NCBI GenBank assembly: GCA_945903445.1
Contig: CAMDNZ010000057.1
Coordinates: forward strand, 1 to 18,403
Length of the DNA stretch: 18,403 bases
Source: Bordetella parapertussis
Lineage (GTDB): Bacteria > Pseudomonadota > Gammaproteobacteria > Burkholderiales > Burkholderiaceae_B
Direction: 5' to 3'
Shown: piece by piece, positions 7,433 to 14,868 of the stretch
Layout of the letters: every line of letters begins with the position of its first letter
Numbering within the stretch: the first letter of the stretch is position 1
Made by a program: the position numbers and the translations under genes
The notes under the pieces: generated by a model
What the model was told of the DNA's origin: nothing
The model's database searches: none
What the model saw: the letters and a program-made list of their open reading frames with translations, nothing else

Positions 7433-7825
7433 TCAAGATCCAACCGACACCAGCGCCTCATCAAGCATGGCCGCCACACTGGACAATTCGGCACGCAAGC
7501 TCTGCACTTCTGCTGCGCTCAAACGCACTGCTGCCTCTTGATCGTGTGGGACATCGCGGCTATCGCCCAAGCGATTGCGCGCACCGCTAATCGTAAAGCC
7601 TTGCTCGTACAGCAGCGAGCGAATCTTGCGAATCAACAGCACTTCATGGTGCTGGTAATAGCGCCGATTGCCCCGACGCTTGACTGGCTTGAGCTGCGTA
7701 AACTCCTGCTCCCAATAGCGCAGCACATGCGGTTTGACGCCACATAGCTCACTCACCTCACCGATGGTGAAGTAACGTTTGGCGGGAATGGGTGGCAAGG
7801 CCACTGCGGGTTCGGGTCGAGTCAT
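7433..7825 (-). CDS. MerR family transcriptional regulator (pheT-ihfA-linked type)
   Basis: Small MerR-type DNA-binding protein (130 aa). The winged helix-turn-helix occupies about 18-85, with FTIGEVSELCGVKPHVLRYW, then RRGNRRYYQHHEVLLIRKIRSLLYEQGFTISGAR, the hallmark recognition helix and wing. The last 45 residues are a short helix (AAEVQSLRAELSSVAAMLDEAL) that would dimerise as a coiled coil. There is no effector domain and no Cys cluster for metals; the single Cys (SELCGV) lies in the HTH. A MerR gene at this place after ihfA is conserved in many beta- and gammaproteobacteria, though its regulon is not known to me. It is 77 nt from ihfA with only a weak ribosome site, and may be cotranscribed. 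Confidence 0.88.
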   Translation of the reverse strand: MTRPEPAVALPPIPAKRYFTIGEVSELCGVKPHVLRYWEQEFTQLKPVKRRGNRRYYQHHEVLLIRKIRSLLYEQGFTISGARNRLGDSRDVPHDQEAAVRLSAAEVQSLRAELSSVAAMLDEALVSVGS

Positions 7826-7902
7826 GCGCGTATTCTAGGCGGTCAGAAATATCCATGCAGCAATCAATGCCGACAAAACGTTACCCACTGGCGTGAGTCT
7901 CG

Positions 7903-8271
7903 TTATTCGTCAGCGCCGGATTCGTCGTCCAAGCCGTCGTTGGCGGCATTCACGCTACCCGGCGCTTGTTCGACCACACTTTTGAGTTTTTGACTGGCAT
8001 GAAACGTCACTACCCGACGCGCTGCGATGGGAATGGTTTCACCAGTCTTGGGATTACGTCCCGGGCGCGGCGGCTTGTCGCGAACCTGAAAATTGCCGAA
8101 ACCCGACAACTTCACCGTATCGCCACGCGCCAGCGCATCGCGGATTTCTTCGAAAAACGTATCGACAATATCCTTGGCTTCGCGTTTGTTCAAGCCCACT
8201 CGCTCGAACAATAGCTCGGCCAACTCAGCCTTGGTCAAGGTACGGGTCTCGTTCACAGTGGCCATCCTCAT
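7903..8271 (-). CDS. ihfA: Integration host factor subunit alpha
   Basis: DNA-bending nucleoid protein that pairs with IHF-beta (122 aa). The core TLTKAELAELLFERVGLNKREAKDIVDTFFEEI and the beta-arm KPPRPGRNPKTGETIPIAARRVVTFHAS, with the intercalating Pro in GRNPKTGE, are classic for the family. The first ATG (8271) overlaps the pheT stop as ATGA, giving MRMATVNE; a second ATG two codons on (8265) is equally possible, and neither has a clear Shine-Dalgarno. Compared with the roughly 99-residue E. coli protein it has an extra C-terminal tail of about 20 residues, the last part acidic (DGLDDESGADE). The position after pheT is the ancestral pheST-ihfA order. Confidence 0.96.
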   Translation of the reverse strand: MRMATVNETRTLTKAELAELLFERVGLNKREAKDIVDTFFEEIRDALARGDTVKLSGFGNFQVRDKPPRPGRNPKTGETIPIAARRVVTFHASQKLKSVVEQAPGSVNAANDGLDDESGADE

Positions 8272-10682
8272 GCACGTTGCCGCGCACCATGGCGGGCAAT
8301 CAGCGCTTCACGCAAGACAGCCATGCAAGCGTCCACGCGGGCATCGTCCAGCGTCTTCTCGGCATCTTGCAGCCAGAATCGAAACGCCAAACTCTTCTCT
8401 TGCAGGCCATTGACGGCTTGCTTATCGCGCCAGACGTCGAACAGACGCACATCCTTGATCACCGACGCAGCAGGCGCCTGGGCAATCGTCTCGGCAATGG
8501 TGTCGAGCATGGATTGCACCAACACCGGGCTATCCACCCACAAGGCCAGATCGCGCTGCACCACCGGTTGGCGCGAAATCTCGGCCACTTGCGGCAAACG
8601 TGCTCGGGCCACGGCGTCGGCATCCAACTCGAACACCACCGGTGCCGATCCGATCTCCGCTTCCTGAACCCAGCGCGGGTGCAACTCACCCAACCACCCG
8701 ATGGCTCGCTCACCGAAAAACACCTGAGCGCTGCGCCCGGGATGCAAGGCGGGATGTGAACCCGCAGCAAACCGCAGGCTCTCGGCACGTGCGCCGAACA
8801 GCGCTTGAACATCGGCCTTCACGTCGTAGAAATCGACGGCGCGATTCGGCTGGCCCCACTGCTCTTCGGCAGCGGCGCCCCAGGCGGCACCCGCCAGCAT
8901 CATCGGCTGAGCGATACCGCGCACGGTCAAATCGCCCTCCGGCACCGAGGTATCACGCTTGAACACGCGGCCCAATTCGAACACTCGAACACGCGACTGC
9001 TTACGATTGGCGTTGAAACGAATATTGGCCAACAAGCCGCCAATCAGACTGGACCGCATCACGGCCAAATGACTGGCAATAGGATTCTGCAAGACGATAG
9101 GTTCGGCGTTGCCCGCCAGATCGCGCTCCCAATCCGACTCGACAAAACTGAAGTTGACGACTTCTTGGTAATCCTGCGCGGCCACCAAACGCCGTACCGC
9201 GTGCGAACCGCGCTGGGCTTCGGGCTGCGCCAGCATCTTGGCACGTGCCAGGGGCGGCACATCGGGAATCCGCTCGAAACCATAGACCCGTGCGATTTCT
9301 TCGATCAAATCCTCTTCGATTTGCAGATCGAAACGGAACGACGGCGGCTGCACGACATACGCGTCGCCTTCCTGCTTGAAGACAAAGCCCAGACGAGTAA
9401 AAATTTGCGCAATTTCCTCATCGGATACGTCCACACCCAACACCTTGCGACAGCGTGCGGCACGCATGGTGACGGGATGACGTTTAGGCACGGCCACAGT
9501 CTGATCGTCGACCGGTCCTGCCTGACCGCCGCAAATCTGCAAAACCAGACGCGAAATGTATTCCAGATGCTCGGTCACGTCGGCAAAATCGACACCACGC
9601 TCGAAACGATGGCTGGCTTCCGAGCCGAACTTGTAGCGACGCGCGCGACCGGCGATCGCCTCAGGCCACCAGAAAGCCGCCTCGATATAGATATTGGTGG
9701 TATCTAAGCTGACGGCCGTCGCGTCACCGCCCATGACACCCGCCAGGCTTTCGACTTGCTCGCCGGCTACGACCACGCCTACATCCGGGGTCAACACGAC
9801 AGTTTGCTCGTTCAGCAAGCGCAGTTGTTCGCCCGCGCGCGCCCAGCGCACCGTCAAGTCGCCGTGCACACGATCCAAGTCGAACACATGCGACGGACGC
9901 CCCAGGGCCAGCATCACGTAGTTCGAAATATCTACCAGCGCCGATACGCTACGCTGGCCGGACCGCTCCAGACGGGTCTTCATCCATTCGGGCGTTTCTG
10001 CTCGCGCGTTCACACCCTTGATGACACGGCCGGCAAACCGGCCGCACAGATCGGGGGCTTCAATTGAGACTTTCACCCGGTCGTCGATCGACACCGGCAC
10101 GGCCGAGGTATCGACGGTGGCCAGGGGTGCACCTGTCAAGGCCGACACTTCACGCGCCATGCCCAAGACCGACAGGCAATCGGCACGATTAGGCGTGAGC
10201 TTGACCGTAAACACCGTGTCGTCCAGATCCAGCAACTGTCGAATGCTCGTTCCCGGCATCGAATCGTCGGGCAGCACCATCAAGCCGTCGTGAGCCTGCG
10301 ACAAGCCCAGTTCCCGAGCCGAGCACAACATGCCGGACGATTGGACGCCACGCATCTTGGCCACGCCGATCTTCATGCCACCGGGCAGCTCGGCGCCCAC
10401 GCGCGCCAGCGGAACGGTCAGACCCACGGCTGCATCAGGCGCGCCGCACACGATTTGCACCAACGCACCGGTGCCATCGTCCACCTGGCAGACTCGAAGT
10501 TTGTCTGCGTCCGGATGGGGCGCGATCTCGACGATGCGAGCCACAACAACATCACTGAATGCGGGGGCCGCGGGCGCCGTCTCTTCGACTTCCAGACCCG
10601 CCATGGTCAACAGATGGGCCAAGGCGTCGGTATCGATCGAGGGGTTGACCCACTGACGCAGCCAGGATTCGGGAAATTGCAT
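8268..10682 (-). CDS. pheT: Phenylalanyl-tRNA synthetase beta subunit
   Basis: Large subunit (804 aa) of the alpha2-beta2 enzyme that charges tRNA-Phe; it carries the editing and tRNA-binding parts. The true start is the ATG at 10682 (MQFPESWLRQWV), matching the family N-terminus; the open frame continues 70 codons upstream through pheS only by chance. Recognisable parts are the OB-fold tRNA-binding domain at about 40-150 (HPDADKLRVCQVDDG), the B3/B4 editing region, the B5 domain, and the C-terminal ferredoxin-like anticodon-binding domain, with RDLALWVD at its start. The length is normal and no disruption is seen. It begins 17 nt after pheS and overlaps ihfA by 4 nt. Confidence 0.97.
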   Translation of the reverse strand: MQFPESWLRQWVNPSIDTDALAHLLTMAGLEVEETAPAAPAFSDVVVARIVEIAPHPDADKLRVCQVDDGTGALVQIVCGAPDAAVGLTVPLARVGAELPGGMKIGVAKMRGVQSSGMLCSARELGLSQAHDGLMVLPDDSMPGTSIRQLLDLDDTVFTVKLTPNRADCLSVLGMAREVSALTGAPLATVDTSAVPVSIDDRVKVSIEAPDLCGRFAGRVIKGVNARAETPEWMKTRLERSGQRSVSALVDISNYVMLALGRPSHVFDLDRVHGDLTVRWARAGEQLRLLNEQTVVLTPDVGVVVAGEQVESLAGVMGGDATAVSLDTTNIYIEAAFWWPEAIAGRARRYKFGSEASHRFERGVDFADVTEHLEYISRLVLQICGGQAGPVDDQTVAVPKRHPVTMRAARCRKVLGVDVSDEEIAQIFTRLGFVFKQEGDAYVVQPPSFRFDLQIEEDLIEEIARVYGFERIPDVPPLARAKMLAQPEAQRGSHAVRRLVAAQDYQEVVNFSFVESDWERDLAGNAEPIVLQNPIASHLAVMRSSLIGGLLANIRFNANRKQSRVRVFELGRVFKRDTSVPEGDLTVRGIAQPMMLAGAAWGAAAEEQWGQPNRAVDFYDVKADVQALFGARAESLRFAAGSHPALHPGRSAQVFFGERAIGWLGELHPRWVQEAEIGSAPVVFELDADAVARARLPQVAEISRQPVVQRDLALWVDSPVLVQSMLDTIAETIAQAPAASVIKDVRLFDVWRDKQAVNGLQEKSLAFRFWLQDAEKTLDDARVDACMAVLREALIARHGARQRA

Positions 10683-10699
10683 AATCGTCAAGCCATCTG

Positions 10700-11722
10700 T
10701 TATTCGTTGAACTGTCGCAGGAAACGCAAGTCGCCTTCGTAGAACTGGCGAAGATCGTTTATGCCATAACGCAACATGGTGAGACGTTCCAGGCCGGAGC
10801 CGAACGCAAAACCGATGTAGCGCTCGGGGTCGAGTCCGAAATTGCGCACCACGTCCGGATGCACTTGTCCCGAACCCGATATTTCCAGCCACCGGCCGCG
10901 ATTAGGACCGGAGGTGAACATCATGTCGATTTCGGCCGATGGTTCGGTAAACGGGAAAAACGACGGGCGGAAACGCAGTACCAGGTCATCCGTTTCGAAG
11001 AAACAACGCAAGAAATCGGTGTAGACACCTTTCAGATCGGCAAACGAGATGTCTTCGGCGATCCACAAGCCCTCGACTTGATGGAACATAGGCGAATGCG
11101 TCGCATCGCTATCGACGCGGTAAGTTCGGCCCGGCGCGATCACTTTGATCGGCGGCTTGTTCATGCGGGCGTAGCGCACTTGCATCGGACTGGTGTGCGT
11201 GCGCAGCAGCAGCGGCAAGCCCTGCGTGTCCTGCATATCGACATAGAACGTATCCTGCATCGACCGCGCGGGATGGTTCTCGGGATTGTTCAACGCCGTG
11301 AAATTGGTCCAATCGGTTTCGATTTCGGGACCATCGGCCACATCGAAGCCGATCGATCGGAAGATGTGCTCGACCCGCTCCCAGGTACGCATCACAGGAT
11401 GAATGCCGCCGGGCGCACGGCCTCGACCGGGCAGCGTCACGTCGATGGTCTCGGATGCCAGTCGGGCATCCAGCTCGGCCTGCGCGAGCTCGGCACGACG
11501 CGCGGCCAGCAAAGCCTCGACCTGTTGCTTGGCCTGATTGATGCGGCCACCCATCTCGCGTTTCTGCTCGGGGTCGAGCTTGCCCAAGCCTTTCAGCACC
11601 ACCGTCAGGGCCCCTTCCTTACCGAGGAAGCGCGCCTTGGCGTTCTCAAGCGCGGCCGCATCGGTGGCGGCGGCGAATTTTTCCTGGGCTTGCGCGACCA
11701 GGTCGTCGACCGGCAAAGTCAT
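10700..11722 (-). CDS. pheS: Phenylalanyl-tRNA synthetase alpha subunit
   Basis: Catalytic subunit (340 aa) of phenylalanyl-tRNA synthetase. The N-terminal coiled-coil tRNA arm covers about 1-90 and class II catalytic motifs follow: the motif 2 region GRTYRVDSDATHSPMFHQVEG and motif 3 FGSGLERLTMLRYGI near the C-terminus. The start is the ATG at 11722 (MTLPVDDL), which fits the length of homologues; the open frame reaches back to 11839 through the leader hairpin and is not used. A hairpin with a short U-run ends about 13 nt before the start and may control expression. It is followed by pheT. Confidence 0.97.
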   Translation of the reverse strand: MTLPVDDLVAQAQEKFAAATDAAALENAKARFLGKEGALTVVLKGLGKLDPEQKREMGGRINQAKQQVEALLAARRAELAQAELDARLASETIDVTLPGRGRAPGGIHPVMRTWERVEHIFRSIGFDVADGPEIETDWTNFTALNNPENHPARSMQDTFYVDMQDTQGLPLLLRTHTSPMQVRYARMNKPPIKVIAPGRTYRVDSDATHSPMFHQVEGLWIAEDISFADLKGVYTDFLRCFFETDDLVLRFRPSFFPFTEPSAEIDMMFTSGPNRGRWLEISGSGQVHPDVVRNFGLDPERYIGFAFGSGLERLTMLRYGINDLRQFYEGDLRFLRQFNE

Positions 11723-11735
11723 GAATACAGCCTCG

Positions 11736-11769
11736 AAAAGGCAAACGGGGCCATGACAGCCCCGTTTGC
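11736..11769 (-). terminator. Hairpin with short U-run between rplT and pheS (attenuator-like)
   Basis: On the minus strand, GCAAACGGGGC, a 7-nt loop and GCCCCGTTTGC form a perfect 11-bp stem (11741-11769), followed by CTTTTCG (T4 at 11736-11739). A second small hairpin, CACGCA-CAG-TGCGTG (11775-11789), lies just before it. A GC-rich stem with a U-run sitting 13 nt before the pheS ATG could be a partial terminator that lowers pheST relative to the ribosomal genes, or an attenuator. I see no Phe-rich leader peptide of the E. coli type, so regulated attenuation is only a possibility. Confidence 0.6.
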
Positions 11770-11795
11770 TAAGACACGCACAGTGCGTGGACGCT

Positions 11796-12155
11796 TCAGG
11801 CGCCCAGCGCGGCCCTGGCTTGTTGCACGATGGCGGCAAAGCCGGCCTTGTCGCGCACGGCCAGATCGGCCAACACCTTACGATCGAGTTCGATCGAAGC
11901 CTTCTTCAGGCCGGCGATGAACACGCTATAGGTCAGGTTGTGCTCACGCACCGCAGCGTTGATGCGTGTGATCCACAGTGCGCGGAACGTGCGCTTCTTG
12001 TTACGACGATCGCGATAGGCATATTGCCCAGCGCGCATGACCGCCTGCTTGGCGATACGGAATACATTACCGCGGCGGCCACGATAGCCCTTGGCGGCGT
12101 TAATAACTTTTTTGTGACGAGCGCGGGCTGTTACACCACGTTTGACGCGAGGCAT
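11796..12155 (-). CDS. rplT: 50S ribosomal protein L20
   Basis: Early-binding 23S rRNA protein needed for 50S assembly (119 aa). It is highly basic from the start (MPRVKRGVTARARHKKV), with AAKGYRGRRGNVFRIAKQAV and RDRRNKKRTFRALWITRINAA diagnostic for L20. A strong ribosome site AGGAG at 12163-12167 lies 7 nt before the ATG, and the gap to rpmI is 13 nt. In E. coli L20 also represses translation of rpmI-rplT by binding the leader; the long rpmI leader here may play that part, which is inference. Confidence 0.98.
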   Translation of the reverse strand: MPRVKRGVTARARHKKVINAAKGYRGRRGNVFRIAKQAVMRAGQYAYRDRRNKKRTFRALWITRINAAVREHNLTYSVFIAGLKKASIELDRKVLADLAVRDKAGFAAIVQQARAALGA

Positions 12156-12168
12156 TTAGATTCTCCTA

Positions 12169-12366
12169 TCAAGCAAAAGGCATCATGGCCTTGACCGACT
12201 TCACATCTGCCTCATGGACAGCAGTGGAGCCGCGCAGTTGGCGCTTGGTCTTGGTCGATTTCTTGGTGAGGATGTGGCGCTTGAAGGCCTGTCCCCGCTT
12301 GATCGAGCCGCTTCCGCGAACGATAAAGCGCTTGGATGCGCTTTTCTTGGTTTTCATCTTAGGCAT
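12169..12366 (-). CDS. rpmI: 50S ribosomal protein L35
   Basis: Small basic ribosomal protein (65 aa) beginning MPKMKTKKSASKRF, the universal L35 start; the SGSIKRGQAFKRHILTKKSTKTKRQLRG part is also typical. The ATG at 12366 was chosen over an upstream in-frame start at 12411 because homologues begin here. The ribosome site is poor (TGGA only), which fits a gene whose translation is controlled by its leader. It is the first gene of the operon in this window; infC, its usual upstream partner, is absent. Confidence 0.97.
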   Translation of the reverse strand: MPKMKTKKSASKRFIVRGSGSIKRGQAFKRHILTKKSTKTKRQLRGSTAVHEADVKSVKAMMPFA

Positions 12367-12447
12367 GATGAGTCCATAGAATGTTGTTGATGATGAAAGC
12401 AGGTGCCCCAAATTTCAGAGACTTTCCGAACCCACAATTCACTTTTG

Positions 12448-12518
12448 GATTGCACTGCATTTTTGCTGCGATTGCATTGCATTGCATTTTTCTGCGATTG
12501 CACTGCATTTTTTTCTGC
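12448..12518 (-). repeat. Three tandem 22-26 nt repeats in the rpmI leader
   Basis: On the plus strand three units of the form GATTGCACTGCATTTTT followed by (T)nCTGC or GCTGC lie head to tail at 12448-12469, 12470-12495 and 12496-12518. The middle unit has one extra TTGCA step; the third has two or three extra Ts. A partial fourth piece, GCTGCATTGCATTTCGCC, is at about 12544-12561. In the transcript the units read as A-rich runs alternating with TGCA(G/A)TGCAATC. They lie inside the untranslated leader of rpmI, between the promoter and the ATG. Confidence 0.8.
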
Positions 12519-12605
12519 ATTACTTCTTGCTGTACTACTTTCCGCTGCATTGCATTTCGCCGTACAGCTTTTTTTGCTGGTAATGAATACGCAGCAAAGC
12601 CAAGG

Positions 12606-12635
12606 ATTGTACGATGCAATCCATAAACGTGTCTA
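12606..12635 (-). promoter_or_regulatory. Sigma-70 promoter for rpmI-rplT-pheST-ihfA
   Basis: Read on the minus strand, TAGACA (12630-12635, five of six to TTGACA), an 18-nt spacer and TACAAT (12606-12611, five of six to TATAAT) form a good housekeeping promoter just downstream of the comM stop. The expected start near 12599 leaves a leader of about 230 nt before rpmI. It allows the operon to be expressed without infC upstream. Prediction from consensus only. Confidence 0.6.
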
Positions 12636-12656
12636 GTTAAGCCTCGATCCGCCTGT

Positions 12657-14162
12657 TTAGCGCCGATCCAGCGCCCTAAATTGTATCGCCTGCGCCACAT
12701 GCGCCGGGCCGATAGACTCGCTATCGGCGACATCGGCCAGCGTACGCGCTACCCGCAGGGCACGCTGCATCGCCCGAGCCGACCATTCTTGCCGAGTCAC
12801 CGTCTGGGTCAGCATGCCCCAGGCGTCTGCGGTCGGTCGGGCAATGCGCGTCAGCGCGTCGCCCTCCAAACTCGCATTCAGACACCCTTGTCGAGCGATT
12901 TGCCGCGCTCGTGCGACAGCCACCCGCTCCCGCACGATATCCGATGCCTCGCCAGGCGGCCCCGCCATCCAATCGGCCTCTAATCCACCCAGCGCCATAT
13001 GCACGTCGATCCGGTCCAACAACGGTCCCGATAAGCGAGCGCGATAACGTGCCACCTCACCTGGCCCACATACGCATTTGCGCCGCGGGTGTCCGTCCCA
13101 CCCGCAGGGACAGGGATTCATGGCTGCAATCAACTGACACCGTGCGCGATAACGAAGCTTACGGCTGGCCCGTGAGAACGACACCCAGCCGTTTTCCAAC
13201 GGCTCGCGCAACGCTTCCAGCGTCAGCCGACCGAACTCGGGCAACTCGTCCAGAAACAGTACCCCGCCGTCGGCCAAGGCCAATTCGCCCGCACTACCCC
13301 GTGCATCGCCCAGCAGCGCAGCGACAGTCGCATGATGATGCGGCGCACGATACGGCGGTGCGCGACCGCCTGCGTGGACTAAGCCATAGCGCTCGAACCG
13401 GGCAGCCACTTCCAGTGCAGCGATCGGCGTCATGGGTGGCAAGATGCCGGGCAACCGTTGCGCCAACATGCTTTTACCCACACCGGGCCAGCCGCACATT
13501 AGCATGCTGTGTCCACCCGATGCCACCACTTCCAAGGCCAGGCGGCCTTGCTGCTGACCCCGAATTGCCGATAAACAGGGCGTATCGTCCGGCGATGGTT
13601 CGGACGCAGTGCTTGGCACGGGAAGCCTTGCCTGCCCGCCAAGGTGGGCCACCACGGCATCCAGGGTATGGGCCGCAAGCACGTGCAAGCCAGGCACTCG
13701 CGCCGCTTGCATCGCATTGCCGGCGGGCAGGATCAGCATTGCGTCCGGTTGATCGCGCCTCACCTCGAGCGCCAGCATCAACGGCGCGGCGACGTCCATC
13801 AGCACGCCCGATAACGACAGCTCGCCCGCGAAAACCATATTGCCCAGCCCCATGGGGCCTAAATGGCAAGTGTCTATCTGCCCGGACGCCAACAACACGC
13901 CCAATGCAATGGGCAAATCGAAGCGCCCGGACTTCTTCGGCAGATCGGCGGGCGACAGGCTGACTACGATACGACCCGCCGGAAAACTCATGCCGATACA
14001 TTGAATAGCGGCCCGTACACGTTCACGGCTTTCGCGCACTTCAGTGTCGGCCAGCCCAACGATATGAAAAGCTGGCAAGCCCCCTGCCACGTACGTCTCG
14101 ACTGTCACGCGAGGCGCGCCCATGCCATGTAAGGCACGGCTATACACAATGGACAAAGACAT
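12657..14162 (-). CDS. comM: ComM, AAA+ helicase of natural transformation (Mg-chelatase-like, YifB family)
   Basis: Cytoplasmic AAA+ ATPase (501 aa). ComM in Vibrio is a branch-migration helicase that helps incoming single-stranded DNA integrate during transformation; homologues are widespread also in species not known to be competent. The N-terminal LonC-like domain covers about 1-170 (SLSIVYSRALHGMGAPRVTVE, then LVSLSPADLPKKSGRFDLPIA-like core). Then come Walker A GWPGVGKSM, Walker B GVLFLDELPEF, a Cys-rich element NPCPCGWDG...RKCVCGP, and the C-terminal Mg-chelatase domain with MQRALRVARTLAD. The ATG at 14162 has GAGG 8 nt upstream and is preferred over the GTG at 14168. It is intact. Lying directly before the rpmI promoter is unusual. 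Confidence 0.94.
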   Translation of the reverse strand: MSLSIVYSRALHGMGAPRVTVETYVAGGLPAFHIVGLADTEVRESRERVRAAIQCIGMSFPAGRIVVSLSPADLPKKSGRFDLPIALGVLLASGQIDTCHLGPMGLGNMVFAGELSLSGVLMDVAAPLMLALEVRRDQPDAMLILPAGNAMQAARVPGLHVLAAHTLDAVVAHLGGQARLPVPSTASEPSPDDTPCLSAIRGQQQGRLALEVVASGGHSMLMCGWPGVGKSMLAQRLPGILPPMTPIAALEVAARFERYGLVHAGGRAPPYRAPHHHATVAALLGDARGSAGELALADGGVLFLDELPEFGRLTLEALREPLENGWVSFSRASRKLRYRARCQLIAAMNPCPCGWDGHPRRKCVCGPGEVARYRARLSGPLLDRIDVHMALGGLEADWMAGPPGEASDIVRERVAVARARQIARQGCLNASLEGDALTRIARPTADAWGMLTQTVTRQEWSARAMQRALRVARTLADVADSESIGPAHVAQAIQFRALDRR

Positions 14163-14267
14163 GGCCACGACCTCGGCTGAATAAAGACAGCCAGTATGCC
14201 GACGAGAACGCTTGGCGAGCGCGCAGCCGAGACGATGCCATCCCTTGCGGTTGACCGCCGGATCCCC

Positions 14268-14819
14268 TTATCCCCGATCCTGATTAGGCAAAAGCCTCTC
14301 GATGTCCTCGAACAGCGACTCCCACTCTCCGTCGCTGACCTTCAGAACACCGAACGCTCTTAACAGATAAGCGCCTTCGGCAGCGATAAAAGCGACACGC
14401 GCCTGCCTTCCCGACTCGCTGGTGAAGTCGGCACGTTCCAGTTGAGCCATATACCATTGGGCCACCTGCGCCTGAATTTTCGGAGACGAAAGCGCGGTGG
14501 CCATCATGCCGGCGGCCCGATCCACTTGACCGCTATCCGTGCCCCGAGTGATCTCGACATGCGCGGCATAGGCTTCGCGCACACTCGGTGCGCTACCTGC
14601 GATATGAGCGATACCTGCTTCGTAATCTGCTGTCCACCTGTCGAATACGGCCTGCAATAACTGCTCTTTCGTTCCAAACGCCGACTGCACGCCGCCCTTG
14701 CTAATGCCCGCGGCCCGAGCCACCGCGCCTATCGTTACGCCAGCAACGCCCTGCTCTCGAACCAAGGACTCCACAACGTTCAAGACCAGATTGCGATCTA
14801 TCGAAGACGGCCTACCCAT
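14268..14819 (-). CDS. TetR family repressor, divergent from the efflux pump
   Basis: Small TetR-type regulator (183 aa), probably repressing the divergent DHA2 pump gene and itself. The N-terminal DNA-binding domain (about 5-55) contains VTIGAVARAAGISKGGVQSAF, then TKEQLLQAVFDRW; the C-terminal two-thirds is the variable ligand-binding part. The start is the ATG at 14819 (MGRPSS), preceded by AAAGGA at ideal spacing; the ATG at 14825 is too close to that site and the frame upstream crosses into the pump gene. A TetR gene divergent from an SmvA-like pump is the known SmvR-SmvA arrangement of enterobacteria, where cationic biocides induce the pump. The same ligand class here is inference. Confidence 0.9.
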   Translation of the reverse strand: MGRPSSIDRNLVLNVVESLVREQGVAGVTIGAVARAAGISKGGVQSAFGTKEQLLQAVFDRWTADYEAGIAHIAGSAPSVREAYAAHVEITRGTDSGQVDRAAGMMATALSSPKIQAQVAQWYMAQLERADFTSESGRQARVAFIAAEGAYLLRAFGVLKVSDGEWESLFEDIERLLPNQDRG

Positions 14820-14836
14820 CAACATTTCCTTTACAA

Positions 14837-14846
14837 TACGACCGTA
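14837..14846. promoter_or_regulatory. Palindromic candidate operator between tetR and the pump gene
   Basis: TACG-AC-CGTA is a perfect 4+4 palindrome, with further partial symmetry outside it (CAATACGA against CCGTAATT, six of eight). It lies in the middle of the 49-nt gap between the two divergent start codons, where one TetR dimer could block both promoters. The gap is otherwise AT-rich and no clean -35/-10 pair stands out. Short palindromes occur by chance, so confidence is modest. Confidence 0.4.
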
Positions 14847-14868
14847 ATTTAAAAATAAAGCCTCTAAC

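Noticed and set aside
10683..10892. 70-codon N-terminal extension of pheT
   Set aside because: It runs through the 3' end of pheS. Homologues begin MQFPESWL, so the start at 10682 is used.
11723..11839. 39-codon N-terminal extension of pheS as a possible leader peptide
   Set aside because: It passes through the leader hairpin, has no run of Phe codons and does not match homologues.
12448..12561. CRISPR array in the repeat region
   Set aside because: Units are directly tandem with no unique spacers, and there are no cas genes in the window.
12359..12733. Cys/Lys/Asn-rich minus-strand frame (repeated KMQCN) and plus-strand Phe/Cys-rich frames in the rpmI leader
   Set aside because: The peptide repeats simply mirror the TGCA-rich DNA repeats. 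The frames overlap comM or rpmI and lack ribosome sites.
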